From assembly GCA_009780325.1 (NCBI GenBank), contig WRAF01000001.1:189048-253047 (forward strand): 64,000 nt of DNA. The letters are read 5' to 3'. The position numbers were made by a program, and so were the translations under genes. The notes beneath the pieces are model-generated. The model was not told the origin of the DNA. It saw only the letters and a list, made by a program, of their open reading frames with translations, and searched no databases. Below, piece after piece: positions 7,660 to 17,607 of this stretch. The stretch is from Bacillota bacterium. GTDB lineage: Bacteria; Bacillota; Clostridia; Christensenellales; Pumilibacteraceae. Every line of letters starts with the position of its first letter. The stretch's first letter is position 1.

Positions 7660-9323
7660 TCTAAATTAACAACAATGGTTTTTTGATTGGTATAGCTAAC
7701 TTTGCCTAAAACTGTGCCAGATATTTTGTGGACGTACTTTATATAAGTATAGTCCACTTCTATTTTATTTAAAGCTTTTGCTTTAGAATTTTTGGCAGCT
7801 AACTGAGCAGCTTTTAATATAATATTATCAGGGACTTGCCGTTTTGCTGCTTCAATAATAACATGGCTTCCACTATAATTTTTGATATGAAACCATAAAT
7901 CATCCTTGTTTGCTTGTCTGACCAGTCTATCATTTTGCACATTATTTTTTCCGACTCTTATCTTAAACCCATCAACATCTTCAGTATATATTGAAGACAA
8001 AGTATCTTTTTTTGTGCGTTTTTGCTCTTTAATTAACTTCAAATCAGCCATACTTTCTATTATCTCTGTTAAATCTGCTAATGAGCTAACACTATCTAAA
8101 TCATCTTTAAAAGCTTGATATAGTGTTATTTCATCTTCAGTTTTTAAAATAAGGTCACTAGTCATCTCTAGTGCACGCTTTTTCTTTGCATATTTTTTAT
8201 AATATTTTTGTGCATTTTTGGCAGGAGACAGCATAACATCAAGCGGAATTTTTACACTTATATTATCATAATAGTTTATTGTTTCTAATTCTTTGTCGCC
8301 TTGTTTTAGCTTATAAATATTTGCTGTTATTAATTCACCAAAAATTTTATCTTCTTCTAAATTCTCACATTCAATCATTCTTTGCTTAAATTCTGTCAAT
8401 TTTTTTGCTGCACGCTTTAAATTATTTTTTATTAATGTCAAATACTTTGATGACTTAGATTTTAATCTATCGTTTAAATCTTTATTGGCAAAAAAATAGT
8501 CCATTGTTTCATTTAATGAATCAAAAATCAGGTATTCACCTTTATTAAAATTATAAGGTCTGATAAAAAAATCATTGCCTAAAATACATGGTTTTAATTC
8601 TTCGTTATATAATGCCGTATAAGCATTAAAAAGGGCAGGTCTATCATTATCTTTTAAAGTAGATGAATTATCTAATTTAGCTTTATAAACAAGTTCTTGC
8701 TTAGTTATCGGAGCAAGTCCTCTGATATTTAAGTTTTGTGCTAAATCATTTTCTAATCTAAATCGCTCATCTATCAAAATATCTCCATTTAAAAACCATT
8801 GTTTGTTAATTACATTAAATGATTTATTATCAGGAACTTTATATATTATGCCAGGCATCACCACTCTTTTAATACCTTCGTCAAAGGCAATATGTTTAGC
8901 GCAATCAGTTATTTTGTTTGTTTCTCTATTCACTAAAATAGCATTAGAGTATCTACCCATTATCTCTAAAACCAATCTTTTATTCTCTTGAATCCCTAAT
9001 TCATTTCTGAACAAAATATCGATATAAATTATTCTCTCAAATGGCTCTTGGCTGATTGACTCAATAATTCCGCCCCCGATATTTTTTCTTAAATGCATAC
9101 AAAATGAAAATGGGGTAGGGGGAGAAGGTTTATTTTCTTTAATCAAGTGCAGTCTAGCATATTGCCCTAAAGAAATTAATAGGAAAAAATTCTTTCCTCT
9201 GTGTCTAAAGGAGAGAATTATTTCATCTTTAAAAGGCATAGTAATCTTATCAATCTTGCTGCCCTTTAATATTAAATCTAACTCATTTACTAAAAATGAA
9301 TAGGTTAAAGCATCTTGCGGCAT
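7656..9323 (-). CDS. rqcH: Ribosome quality control protein RqcH (NFACT family)
   Basis: RqcH/Rqc2 binds stalled 50S subunits carrying peptidyl-tRNA and directs alanine tailing, marking the nascent chain for degradation. The older name is fibronectin-binding protein A. The 555 residues show an NFACT-N domain, a central coiled coil (Lys/Glu-rich, about 290-410) and the NFACT-R domain with DLWFHIKNYSGSHVII near residue 478. It lies four bases after clpX on the same strand. That is a sensible pairing, because Ala tails are recognised by ClpXP in Bacillus. Confidence 0.92.
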   Translation of the reverse strand: MPQDALTYSFLVNELDLILKGSKIDKITMPFKDEIILSFRHRGKNFFLLISLGQYARLHLIKENKPSPPTPFSFCMHLRKNIGGGIIESISQEPFERIIYIDILFRNELGIQENKRLVLEIMGRYSNAILVNRETNKITDCAKHIAFDEGIKRVVMPGIIYKVPDNKSFNVINKQWFLNGDILIDERFRLENDLAQNLNIRGLAPITKQELVYKAKLDNSSTLKDNDRPALFNAYTALYNEELKPCILGNDFFIRPYNFNKGEYLIFDSLNETMDYFFANKDLNDRLKSKSSKYLTLIKNNLKRAAKKLTEFKQRMIECENLEEDKIFGELITANIYKLKQGDKELETINYYDNISVKIPLDVMLSPAKNAQKYYKKYAKKKRALEMTSDLILKTEDEITLYQAFKDDLDSVSSLADLTEIIESMADLKLIKEQKRTKKDTLSSIYTEDVDGFKIRVGKNNVQNDRLVRQANKDDLWFHIKNYSGSHVIIEAAKRQVPDNIILKAAQLAAKNSKAKALNKIEVDYTYIKYVHKISGTVLGKVSYTNQKTIVVNLD

Positions 9324-9327
9324 AATA

Positions 9328-10572
9328 TCACGCTATTCTTTTTTTAGTTAATTTAGGTTCTTTGCCATCAAGCACACAATCTTTCTCAATTAAAATACTC
9401 TTAATAGTCTTATCTGACGGAGCCTTAAACATAGTATCAATCAAAAAGCTTTCAATTATAGATCTTAAACCTCTAGCCCCTGTATTCATTTCAATTGCTT
9501 TGCTTGCTATTGCATCAATAGAATCACTATCAAAGACCAATTCAATCCCATCCATTTCCATAAGCTTTATATACTGCTTTATTAAAGCATTTTTTGGCTC
9601 AACCAAAATTTTCTTTAATGCTGCTTTATCAAGTGCAGATAAGCTTACTGTAACAGGTACTCTTCCTACAAATTCAGGAATCAATCCAAATTTGTTTAAA
9701 TCTTGAGGCTGCACATTTTTTAAAGCTTCAAATCTTTCATTATCATTTTTGCCCTTTACGCTAGCACCAAACCCTAAGCCTTTAGCATTTATTCTTTTTC
9801 CGATGATATCCTCTAAACCTACAAATGCTCCGCCAAAAATAAATAAAATATTAGTAGTATCAATTCTAATGAATTCTTGTTGAGGATGTTTTCTGCCGCC
9901 TTGAGGCGGCACATTAGCAACAGTACTTTCAACAATTTTCAAAAGTGCCTGCTGTACTCCTTCACCAGACACATCCCTAGTAATACTCACATTTTCACTT
10001 TTGCGTGCTAGTTTATCAATTTCATCAATATAAATTATCCCTCTTTCAGCTCTTTCAATGTCAAAATCAGCTGCTTGAATCAGCTTTAACAAAATATTTT
10101 CAACATCCTCACCAACATAACCAGCCTCTGTTAAGGTGGTAGCATCAGCAACAGCAAATGGGACATTTAAAATCTTTGATAATGTTTGAGCTAACAAAGT
10201 TTTGCCGCAGCCAGTCGGACCAAGCATTAAGATATTGCTTTTATTTAACTCAATTTCATCACTTTCAGTCGCATTATTTTGAATACGTTTATAATGGTTA
10301 TAAACAGCTACGCTTAGTGTGCGTTTTGCTGTGTCTTGACCAATAATATATTCATCAAGCTGATTTTTAATTTCTTCTGGGGTAGGGAGCTTAAGTTGTT
10401 TTTTTGAATCAGTAGTTTTTGTTTTTTTCTTAATTTCATTATTGCAAATAGCAACACAATCCTCACAAATAAAAACATTATTAGAAGGTGCTGCAAGCAT
10501 ATGAGTGGCCAGACTGTCAGGTTTATTACAAAATGAGCATTTAGGATCTAGGTTCATAAATAAATTCTCCAT
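9328..10572 (-). CDS. clpX: ATP-dependent Clp protease ATP-binding subunit ClpX
   Basis: ClpX is the AAA+ unfoldase that feeds substrates to ClpP. The N-terminal C4 zinc domain is visible (CSFCNKP, then CEDCVAIC), followed by Walker [11 protein letters not shown] near residue 118, Walker B IIYIDEID and the sensor-2 region GARGLRS. The length of 414 residues is normal. It sits downstream of clpP and upstream of rqcH on the minus strand, the order tig-clpP-clpX-rqcH. Confidence 0.97.
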   Translation of the reverse strand: MENLFMNLDPKCSFCNKPDSLATHMLAAPSNNVFICEDCVAICNNEIKKKTKTTDSKKQLKLPTPEEIKNQLDEYIIGQDTAKRTLSVAVYNHYKRIQNNATESDEIELNKSNILMLGPTGCGKTLLAQTLSKILNVPFAVADATTLTEAGYVGEDVENILLKLIQAADFDIERAERGIIYIDEIDKLARKSENVSITRDVSGEGVQQALLKIVESTVANVPPQGGRKHPQQEFIRIDTTNILFIFGGAFVGLEDIIGKRINAKGLGFGASVKGKNDNERFEALKNVQPQDLNKFGLIPEFVGRVPVTVSLSALDKAALKKILVEPKNALIKQYIKLMEMDGIELVFDSDSIDAIASKAIEMNTGARGLRSIIESFLIDTMFKAPSDKTIKSILIEKDCVLDGKEPKLTKKRIA

Positions 10573-10586
10573 AGCATAATATTAAT

Positions 10587-10641
10587 GAGATTCTTTAAAA
10601 AATTACATAAAAATAAATTTTATTATTCTATTAAGAATCTC
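10587..10641. repeat. Imperfect inverted repeat with GAGATTCTT core between clpP and clpX
   Basis: The arms 10587-10595 (GAGATTCTT) and 10633-10641 (AAGAATCTC) are complementary with an AT-rich loop of 37 bases. The same core occurs in the larger inverted repeat at 39351-39455 and in a lone half near 22030, so this may be a decayed copy of that repeat family. A role as a weak intercistronic hairpin is also possible. Confidence 0.4.
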
Positions 10642-10659
10642 AAGTTTTAAAAAATTTCA

Positions 10660-11259
10660 TTAAACACGTTTTTCAAATATCTTATCTATTAATCCATAAT
10701 TAAGTGCTTCTTTTGCCGACATATAGTTATCCCTGTCAACATCTCGTTCAATTATTTCTAACGATTGACCAGTGTTTTTTGATAAAATTTTATTAAGTCG
10801 ATTTTTTATTTTTAAGATATGTTGCGCTGCAATTGCAATGTCGCTTGCTTGACCTCTTGCTCCGCCTAGTGGCTGATGAATCATTACTTCACTATTAGGA
10901 AGAGCATATCGTTTGCCTTTTGCGCCTGCAGAAAGCAAAAATGCCCCCATGCTTGCTGCCATTCCTACGCACATTGTAGACACATCGCACTTAATATAAT
11001 TCATAGTGTCATATATACCCATGCCTGCAGATACAGATCCGCCAGGCGAATTAATATATAAAGAAATATCTTTTTCAGGGTCTTTGCCTTCTAAATATAT
11101 TAATTGAGCAATAGCAACATTGGCAGATATATCATTAATTTCACCAGATATAAATACAATCCTGTCCTCTAAAAGGCGTGAATAAATATCATAAGAACGT
11201 TCACCTCTGTTAGTTTGCTCAATTACCATAGGTATCAGTGTATTTTTGATTGATTCCAT
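10660..11259 (-). CDS. clpP: ATP-dependent Clp protease proteolytic subunit
   Basis: ClpP is the self-compartmentalised serine protease. The catalytic Ser lies in [11 protein letters not shown] near residue 99, the His in [15 protein letters not shown] near residue 124 and the Asp in [11 protein letters not shown] near residue 173. The length of 199 residues is typical. AAGGAG stands before the start on the minus strand. No clear CtsR operator (GGTCAAA repeat) is seen in the 115 bases upstream, so the class III heat-shock control of Bacillus clpP is not evident. Confidence 0.97.
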   Translation of the reverse strand: MESIKNTLIPMVIEQTNRGERSYDIYSRLLEDRIVFISGEINDISANVAIAQLIYLEGKDPEKDISLYINSPGGSVSAGMGIYDTMNYIKCDVSTMCVGMAASMGAFLLSAGAKGKRYALPNSEVMIHQPLGGARGQASDIAIAAQHILKIKNRLNKILSKNTGQSLEIIERDVDRDNYMSAKEALNYGLIDKIFEKRV

Positions 11260-11374
11260 TTTTTAATTTGTCTCCTTTAACTAAAGGACGCAAGATTATT
11301 TAATCTTTTGATACGACCTTTATTATTATAATTAAATATTGTGATTAAAAATCAACAAAAGATAAGGGATAATG

Positions 11375-12685
11375 TCATTTTTTAGATTTTTTTTCAATTT
11401 TGTTATTTGCATTTAAGTAATTCATAACTTTTTCACTAACTAACATACTTTTAACATAGTTTCTATATTCAGTATCCACGCTTTTTAAAAACTCTTCTTT
11501 AGTCTTTTTAGATTTATCAGCTCTTCTATCTAAATCTGCATCAATATCTTTTTCAGTAATTTCTAGTTTTTCAGTTTTAATAATAGCCTCTAAAACAAGC
11601 CTAGTTTTTACATTTTTTTCAGCTTGCAGCTTATGTTGATTATTAAAATCATCTACACTTGACCCAGTCATTTTAAAATAATCGTCAATTTTTAGACCGC
11701 CATACATATATTGAAGTCTTTGCGCAAAATCATTAAGCATATATTTTAATTCAGTTTTAAACATGCAATCAGGCACATCAATTTTAGCATTTTTAACAAT
11801 TTTTTCAATCAAAGCATTTTCATTTTCTGCCTTTTCTTTTTGAGTTGCTTGCTCTGTTAATTTCTTTTCTATATCATCTTTCCAATCTTTTAAAGTATCA
11901 AACTGAGATACCTCTTTTGCTAATTCATCATCAATATTAGGCAATTCCTTTTTGAAAATGCTGTTTAATTTAACTGAAAAAACAGCCTCTTTGCCTGCTA
12001 AATCTTCTGAATGATATTTGTCAGGGAAGGTGACCTTTAAATCTCTCTTTTCACCTTTTTTCATGCCAATCATTTGTGCTTCAAATCCAGGAATAAATGA
12101 GTTTGATCCTAACTCTAATTCTTGATTTTCAGCAGTGCCGCCTTCAAACTTGACCCCGTCAACACTTCCTGAATAATCTAAATTGACCACATCTCCATTT
12201 TCAGCCAGTGAGTCCTTTTCTGCTTTTTCAATTTTTCTAGCCAGTCTTGCCCTTGCAGTATCTATTTCTTTATCAATATCTTTTTTTGTCACCTTATATT
12301 CAATTTTATCAATTTGAATACCAGTATAATCACCCAATTTAACCTCAGGTTTAACACTAAATTCAGCACTAAATTTGATGCCGTTTTCATCTAAACTTAA
12401 AATTTCAACAGATGGTTCTTCTACAGGAAAAACTTCTTCGTTTTCATCTAAAACTTTTGAATAGCATTCTCTAAAGCATAAATTGAAAGCATCATCAACA
12501 AAAATTGATTTGCCATGCAATTTTTCGATCATTGCTCTAGGTGCATGACCTTTTCTAAATCCGGCAATATTAATTTTTGCTTTTTCTTTTTGGTAAATCT
12601 TTTCGATATAAGAATCCCATAGTTTTGCATCAAGTTCAAAATTAATTTTTGTTTTGTCTTTATTCTTTTCTATAGTGTGTTTCAT
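11375..12685 (-). CDS. tig: Trigger factor, ribosome-bound chaperone and prolyl isomerase
   Basis: Trigger factor meets nascent chains at the ribosome exit. The N-terminal ribosome-binding loop is visible as NIAGFRKGHAPRAMIEK near residues 38-54, followed by an FKBP-type isomerase domain (GDVVNLDYSGSVDG near residue 164) and a long helical C-terminal arm. The 436 residues match the family. It is first in the minus-strand run tig-clpP-clpX-rqcH and has an AGAGGT site before its start. Confidence 0.96.
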   Translation of the reverse strand: MKHTIEKNKDKTKINFELDAKLWDSYIEKIYQKEKAKINIAGFRKGHAPRAMIEKLHGKSIFVDDAFNLCFRECYSKVLDENEEVFPVEEPSVEILSLDENGIKFSAEFSVKPEVKLGDYTGIQIDKIEYKVTKKDIDKEIDTARARLARKIEKAEKDSLAENGDVVNLDYSGSVDGVKFEGGTAENQELELGSNSFIPGFEAQMIGMKKGEKRDLKVTFPDKYHSEDLAGKEAVFSVKLNSIFKKELPNIDDELAKEVSQFDTLKDWKDDIEKKLTEQATQKEKAENENALIEKIVKNAKIDVPDCMFKTELKYMLNDFAQRLQYMYGGLKIDDYFKMTGSSVDDFNNQHKLQAEKNVKTRLVLEAIIKTEKLEITEKDIDADLDRRADKSKKTKEEFLKSVDTEYRNYVKSMLVSEKVMNYLNANNKIEKKSKK

Positions 12686-12790
12686 ATTTTACCTCTTAAA
12701 AATTATTTCACTAGATATACTACCTTATTTTGTTTGCTCATGTCAAATGAAATATGATACAATAATAAGAATATATTATAGGAGAAAACT

Positions 12791-13240
12791 ATGAAAGATA
12801 AAAAGCTTGATGAAATAATTGCAAAATGGATGGGCTTAAGCGAAGGAGTAGGAAAAGGTTTTTGGACACATAATATGCATACATTGCAAAAGACTACTAA
12901 GTATCGTACCTGCCGTCATTGCGGCAAGGATATTCCTAATGGTGATATGGCAGAGGCTTATAGAAAAAAATATAAAAAAGCATATATTGAGGGCAGTTTA
13001 TCTGATCCTCTAGAGGTGCCGGGTGATTGCATAAAGACTGCTCCTGACTATTCTATGGCTTTAGTTAGAGATAAAGTTATTGAAAAAATATTGTCAAATA
13101 ATAATACAGTGATTGAGTATAACCACGAAGGGGAAGAATATATAATAGCAATAAAAACAAGCAATAAAGTATTTGAGGGCAAGGCAAAAAATTTAGGCGA
13201 TGCTTTTAGGATAGCAGCAGCAGAGCATATTAATTCATAA
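12791..13240 (+). CDS. Unknown protein with a CxxC pair, possibly phage ABA-sandwich-like
   Basis: The 149 residues begin with KLDEIIAKWMG, contain a possible metal-binding TCRHCGKDI near residue 41 and end with EGKAKNLGDAFRIAAAEH. This order resembles phage/plasmid proteins with the ABA sandwich domain, which usually have a C-terminal segment ending in a similar A-rich helix, but the match is from memory and weak. TAGGAGAA precedes ATG 12791 by 7 bases. The gene sits between tig and lon and no function can be assigned. Confidence 0.6.
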   Translation: MKDKKLDEIIAKWMGLSEGVGKGFWTHNMHTLQKTTKYRTCRHCGKDIPNGDMAEAYRKKYKKAYIEGSLSDPLEVPGDCIKTAPDYSMALVRDKVIEKILSNNNTVIEYNHEGEEYIIAIKTSNKVFEGKAKNLGDAFRIAAAEHINS

Positions 13241-13253
13241 TTTAAAGGACCAT

Positions 13254-15593
13254 ATGGAAAATATTTATATTCAAAAAGAGAAAATAGCGTCAGCACAAAA
13301 CCGCACTTATAAAATGATACCTACTAGAGGGATGGTTTTGTTTCCTGGACAGGTCACGCATATTGATATTGCAAGAGACAAAACAATGTCCGCTATGCAA
13401 AAGGTGCTTGAAACAGGTGAAGAGGTTTTTTTAGTTGCACAAAAATCTTCTCAGCATGCAAACCCGTCTCCTAAAGATATTTATAGAGTTGGTACACTTG
13501 CTAGGGTCAACCAAACTATTCGTTTAGCTGGTGAGCACATGCGCTGTCAAGTAGTTGGTCTTGCTAGGATGGAAATTGATGCATATGTGCAACTGCAGCC
13601 GCATTTTGTAGTAGAGCTTATGCCTTTTTTCACTGAAAAGGATGATGAGATTATGCTAGAGGCAATAAAGCGTAATCTAGTCACCCAAATGGAAATTTTT
13701 AAGCATATAGAAACAAGAATTTCACCAGAAGTAATTTCTGCATTAAAAGATAATGAGTTTGAAAAATTCATTGCTTATGTTTCTAATATAGTCTATAGAA
13801 ATGATGCTTCTAAACAAAATTTATTACAACAAAAGTCAGTGTGCTTGCAATTAGAAGATATTTTGACTCAGATGTCAAAAGAGGGTGAAATTGCAGCGGT
13901 AGAAAAAAGAATAGCTGCAGCGGTGCGTGCTAGCATTGATAAGAATCAAAGAGAGTTTTATTTAAGAGAGCAAATGAAAGCTATTAAAGTTGAATTAGGA
14001 GAGGATGAAGATGAGGCAGAAAATTATAGAAAGCAATTAAAAGAGAAGAATGTGTCAAAAGAGGCGGCTGAAAAGATTGAAAAAGAAATATCCAGATTAG
14101 AAAAAATGAACTCTTCTTCACCTGAGTCAGGGGTGATTAGGACATATATCGAGTGGTTATTGGATTTGCCGTGGCATGAGGAATCTAAAGATAATTTTGA
14201 TTTAAAAAATGCTAAAGATATTTTGGATGAAGATCACTATGGACTAGAAAAAGTTAAAGAACGTATTTTAGAATTTTTAGCTGTTCATCAGTTAACTAAA
14301 ACTCATCGTGCACCTATTCTTTGTTTTGTTGGACCTCCGGGTGTTGGCAAAACTTCTATTGTTTCAAGTATAGCAAGGGCAGCAGGCAAAAAGCTTGTGA
14401 CTATGAGTTTAGGCGGAGTTAGAGATGAGGCAGAGATAAGAGGGCATAGGCGCACTTATATTGGATCAATGCCAGGCAGGATTGTATCAGCAATGAAAAA
14501 CGCAAAGGTGGTTAATCCTGTATTTTTGTTAGATGAGATAGATAAAATGGCATCTGATTTTAGGGGTGATCCGGCTGCGGCTATGTTAGAAGTATTGGAC
14601 CCAAATCAAAATTTTAATTTTAAAGATCATTATATTGAAATCCCTTATGATTTATCAAAGGTAACTTTTGTTATGACTGCAAATACGATTGATAGTATTT
14701 CTCCTCCGCTTTTAGACAGGATGGAAGTCATTAAGTTAAGCGGCTATACTTTTGCAGAAAAATTGCAAATAGCAAAAAAATATCTGATTAAAAAGCAATT
14801 AAAGTTAAGCGGCTTAAATGAAGAAAAAATCGAATTTAGTGATGGGGCAATTAATAAAATTATTTATTCCTATACAAGAGAAAGCGGGGTGAGAAATTTA
14901 GAAAGAGAAATAGGCAGCGTGGCAAGGAAATTAGCTGTTAAGGTATTAGAAGAGGGTGAAAAGAAAAAGACAATTAAAGAGAATGATATTGTTAAATTAT
15001 TAGGTCCTGAAAGATTCTTAGAAGATGAAATGCTTAAAGAGGACAGCGTGGGTTTAGCAACAGGTTTAGCGTGGACATCTACAGGCGGATGCTCTTTAAA
15101 TATAGAGGTTGCTTTAATCAAGGGCGGAAAAGGAGATATAATTTTAACAGGGTCATTAGGTGACGTGATGAAAGAGTCATGTCAAGCTGCATTATCATTA
15201 ATTAAAGCACGCATGGATAAATATGAAATTGACGGTGAAGTTTTTGCAACTCATAATATTCATATTCATTTCCCTGAAGGGGCTACTCCTAAGGACGGAC
15301 CAAGTGCAGGAATTACTGTTGCAACAGCAATACTATCAGCACTAATTGATAAAAAAGTAAGAAGCAATGTTGCCATGACTGGTGAAATTACTTTAAGAGG
15401 AAAAGTTTTAGCAATAGGCGGTTTAAAAGAAAAATCCCTTGCTGCTTATAGATTAGGGATAAAGACTTTAATAATTCCGCAAGAAAACAAAAAAGATTTA
15501 AAGGAAATACCAAAAGAGGTTACAGATGCTGTAAAAATTATCACTGCAGATGACATTGATACTGTGTTTGATAATGCTATTATTTTGCAATAA
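13254..15593 (+). CDS. lon: ATP-dependent protease La
   Basis: Lon is an AAA+ serine protease that degrades damaged and regulatory proteins. The 779-residue chain has the N-terminal substrate domain (MIPTRGMVLFPGQ), Walker A GPPGVGKTS near residue 363, Walker B PVFLLDEIDKM and the protease domain with the catalytic Ser in PKDGPSAG near residue 685 and the Lys in GGLKEKSLAA. AAAGGA stands just before ATG 13254. It is followed by engB, the same neighbour as in Bacillus (lonA-ysxC). Confidence 0.97.
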   Translation: MENIYIQKEKIASAQNRTYKMIPTRGMVLFPGQVTHIDIARDKTMSAMQKVLETGEEVFLVAQKSSQHANPSPKDIYRVGTLARVNQTIRLAGEHMRCQVVGLARMEIDAYVQLQPHFVVELMPFFTEKDDEIMLEAIKRNLVTQMEIFKHIETRISPEVISALKDNEFEKFIAYVSNIVYRNDASKQNLLQQKSVCLQLEDILTQMSKEGEIAAVEKRIAAAVRASIDKNQREFYLREQMKAIKVELGEDEDEAENYRKQLKEKNVSKEAAEKIEKEISRLEKMNSSSPESGVIRTYIEWLLDLPWHEESKDNFDLKNAKDILDEDHYGLEKVKERILEFLAVHQLTKTHRAPILCFVGPPGVGKTSIVSSIARAAGKKLVTMSLGGVRDEAEIRGHRRTYIGSMPGRIVSAMKNAKVVNPVFLLDEIDKMASDFRGDPAAAMLEVLDPNQNFNFKDHYIEIPYDLSKVTFVMTANTIDSISPPLLDRMEVIKLSGYTFAEKLQIAKKYLIKKQLKLSGLNEEKIEFSDGAINKIIYSYTRESGVRNLEREIGSVARKLAVKVLEEGEKKKTIKENDIVKLLGPERFLEDEMLKEDSVGLATGLAWTSTGGCSLNIEVALIKGGKGDIILTGSLGDVMKESCQAALSLIKARMDKYEIDGEVFATHNIHIHFPEGATPKDGPSAGITVATAILSALIDKKVRSNVAMTGEITLRGKVLAIGGLKEKSLAAYRLGIKTLIIPQENKKDLKEIPKEVTDAVKIITADDIDTVFDNAIILQ

Positions 15594-15663
15594 ATTCATA
15601 AATTTATAACTTAATAAAAAAATAGCACTGTTTATTTTGAATGTATTAAGGAATGCTTGATAT

Positions 15664-16254
15664 ATGAAGATTATAAAAACAAAATTTATTACAAGCTTTG
15701 CTGATGCAAAGGAATATGCAAAATTCGATTATAAAAATGAGTTTTGTTTTTGTGGCAGATCCAATGTGGGTAAGTCTACATTAATTAATACTTTAACAAA
15801 TCAAAAAATTGCAAAAACTTCGCAGACTCCTGGGCGTACTCGCCTTATAAATATTTTTGACTGCAATGATGGTCAGTTTACCTTAGTAGACTTGCCTGGC
15901 TATGGCTATGCAAAAGCATCAAAGACTCAAAATGAGGCATTCAAGACATTGGCAGAAGGCTATTTTAGTGCTGCTACTTCTAAAAACGCATTAAGAAAAG
16001 TTTTTATTTTGTGTGATATTAGGGTTAAGAGTCCGCTAGATTCACAGATGCTAGATTATTTATATTATTTTCAATTGCCTTTTTCTATTCTAGCAACTAA
16101 ATGCGACAAACTGTCAAAATCACAATTACATAGGCATGTTATGGATTTAGCGGCATTTTTAAATGTAGGCAAGGATAATATTATTACGGTTTCAGACAAA
16201 GGTATGGGCAAAGACAAAACATTGCAAATGATTAGTGAGGCAATTAATTTATGA
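15664..16254 (+). CDS. engB: Ribosome biogenesis GTPase EngB/YsxC
   Basis: EngB is an essential TRAFAC GTPase for assembly of the 50S subunit. G1 is GRSNVGKST near residue 32, G3 is DLPGYGYA near residue 79, and TKCDK supplies G4. The length of 196 residues is typical. AAGGA at 15649 is the likely ribosome site. The last four bases overlap the phosphoesterase gene. Confidence 0.96.
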   Translation: MKIIKTKFITSFADAKEYAKFDYKNEFCFCGRSNVGKSTLINTLTNQKIAKTSQTPGRTRLINIFDCNDGQFTLVDLPGYGYAKASKTQNEAFKTLAEGYFSAATSKNALRKVFILCDIRVKSPLDSQMLDYLYYFQLPFSILATKCDKLSKSQLHRHVMDLAAFLNVGKDNIITVSDKGMGKDKTLQMISEAINL

Positions 16255-16940
16255 GAGTTTTTGCCATTTCTGATTTACATTTATCGATTAATAATCCAAA
16301 GCCTATGGATATTTTTGGTTCTAAATGGGATGATTATATAGATAAGATTGTTTATGATTGGGGTAAGAAAATAGCTGATGAGGATGTAGTGTTGATTGCT
16401 GGTGACATAAGCTGGGCGATGCATTTAGAGGATGCTATGTTGGATTTAGATTTCATTGGCAAATTGAAAGGAAAAAAAATTATGATCAGGGGAAACCATG
16501 ATTATTGGTGGAAATCAATTACAGTGCTTAGAAATGTGCTGCCTAAAGATTTTTATGCATTACAAAATGATTGTTTGAAATTTGGTGATATTATTTTTTG
16601 CGGATCAAGGGGTTGGATGGTGGATAGTATAAAAGATGAAGATAAAAAGATTTTTGATAGAGAGTTAATCAGGATAAAACTATCGTTAGAGCAAATGCAA
16701 AAAATAAAGGAAGAAGGTGATAGGATTGTGTTAATGCTGCATTATCCTCCGTTTAATTATAAGGGGGAAAATAGCAAGGTAACAGAATTAATTGAAGAAT
16801 ACAATGTAGATAAAGTAGTATATGGGCATTTGCACGGCAATAAAATAAAAACTCCGCTTAATCTTAAGAAAGGTAAAACGGAGTATTATTTGACATCATG
16901 TGATCAAATTAATAATGAACTGGTTGAGATTATTATATAA
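16251..16940 (+). CDS. Calcineurin-like metallophosphoesterase
   Basis: The 229 residues carry all metal-binding motifs of the family in order: ISDLHLS near residue 5, GDISWAM near residue 53, RGNHDYWW near residue 81, MLHYPPF and GHLHG near residue 194. The protein is therefore probably a cytosolic phosphoesterase, but the substrate is not predictable. Its start overlaps the engB stop (ATGA), so the two are probably coupled. Confidence 0.88.
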   Translation: MRVFAISDLHLSINNPKPMDIFGSKWDDYIDKIVYDWGKKIADEDVVLIAGDISWAMHLEDAMLDLDFIGKLKGKKIMIRGNHDYWWKSITVLRNVLPKDFYALQNDCLKFGDIIFCGSRGWMVDSIKDEDKKIFDRELIRIKLSLEQMQKIKEEGDRIVLMLHYPPFNYKGENSKVTELIEEYNVDKVVYGHLHGNKIKTPLNLKKGKTEYYLTSCDQINNELVEIII

Positions 16941-16971
16941 TTTTTTTCTAATGATTAGATTTTTGAAAGAT

Positions 16972-17358
16972 CTATTTCATTGCAATTATTTCAATTTCAA
17001 CTAATCCATTCAATGGTAATTGCTTAACTGCAACACAACTTCTTGCAGGTGGATTATTAGGGAAATATTTAGAATATTCAGCATTGACAAGCGGAAAATC
17101 CTGCATATCAGTGATAAATACAAGTGTCTTAACAACATTGTCGGCTGTCAATCCATTTGCTTTTAATAAAGCATCAATATTTTTAAATGTTTGGATAGTT
17201 TGCTGTGTCACATCTCCTTCAATTTTACCCGTCTTAGGGTCAATGCCTAATGCTCCTGAAAAATAAAAAGTTTCAGTTTGTTCAGTGATTGCTACACCTT
17301 GACTATAGGGTCCGATTGCTTTTGGAGCCTCTTCAATTGCAATAATTCTTTTTTTCAT
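16972..17358 (-). CDS. ridA: RidA family reactive imine/enamine deaminase
   Basis: RidA hydrolyses reactive 2-aminoacrylate-type intermediates released by PLP enzymes. The 128 residues show the family signature APKAIGPYSQGV at the N-terminus, the substrate-binding Arg in NPPARSCVAV near residue 104 and LVEIEIIA at the end. A GGAGAAAT site precedes the start on the minus strand. The gene is convergent with the phosphoesterase and divergent from mraZ. Confidence 0.93.
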   Translation of the reverse strand: MKKRIIAIEEAPKAIGPYSQGVAITEQTETFYFSGALGIDPKTGKIEGDVTQQTIQTFKNIDALLKANGLTADNVVKTLVFITDMQDFPLVNAEYSKYFPNNPPARSCVAVKQLPLNGLVEIEIIAMK

Positions 17359-17469
17359 GAGTAATTTCTCCTTTAAAATATGTATTTATAATATAGTATC
17401 ACATTATTAAATAATAGTCAAGATTATACAAAGCGAATTCTCATAAAAAAACTCTCATTTTTTGAATAT

Positions 17470-17525
17470 AAAGTGGAAAAAAGTGGTCAAAATGCTTGAC
17501 GTTAGCATATAATATATGTTAGAAT
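17470..17525 (+). promoter_or_regulatory. mraZ promoter with two MraZ-box-like AAAGTGG repeats
   Basis: Two AAAGTGG heptamers at 17470-17476 and 17480-17486 are spaced ten bases apart, and a degenerate third follows. They resemble the AAAGTG-type repeats bound by MraZ in Mollicutes. Immediately downstream lies a sigma-A-like promoter, TTGACG at 17496-17501 and TTAGAA at 17519-17524 with a 17-base spacer. This arrangement suggests autoregulation of the dcw cluster by MraZ. Confidence 0.65.
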
Positions 17526-17544
17526 TTTATCGTTGAAAGATGCA

Positions 17545-17580
17545 AGTGACGATTATGTTTCTTCTCCCATAATCGTCACT
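17545..17580 (+). promoter_or_regulatory. Perfect 13-bp hairpin in the mraZ leader
   Basis: AGTGACGATTATG (17545-17557) and its exact complement (17568-17580) form a stem with a 10-base loop. A run of six T begins five bases later (17586-17591). The hairpin lies between the promoter and the mraZ ATG, so it could act as an attenuator or stabilise the leader. The gap before the T run makes it a weak terminator. Confidence 0.55.
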
Positions 17581-17607
17581 TCATGTTTTTTAGCGGTTAA
17601 ACTAACT

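Noticed and set aside
11260..11374. CtsR or CIRCE operator upstream of clpP
   Set aside because: No GGTCAAA direct repeat or CIRCE inverted repeat is present; only a short AT-rich palindrome.
17533..17607. Longer MraZ beginning at TTG 17533
   Set aside because: The added 25 residues translate the leader hairpin; the family N-terminus starts at ATG 17608.
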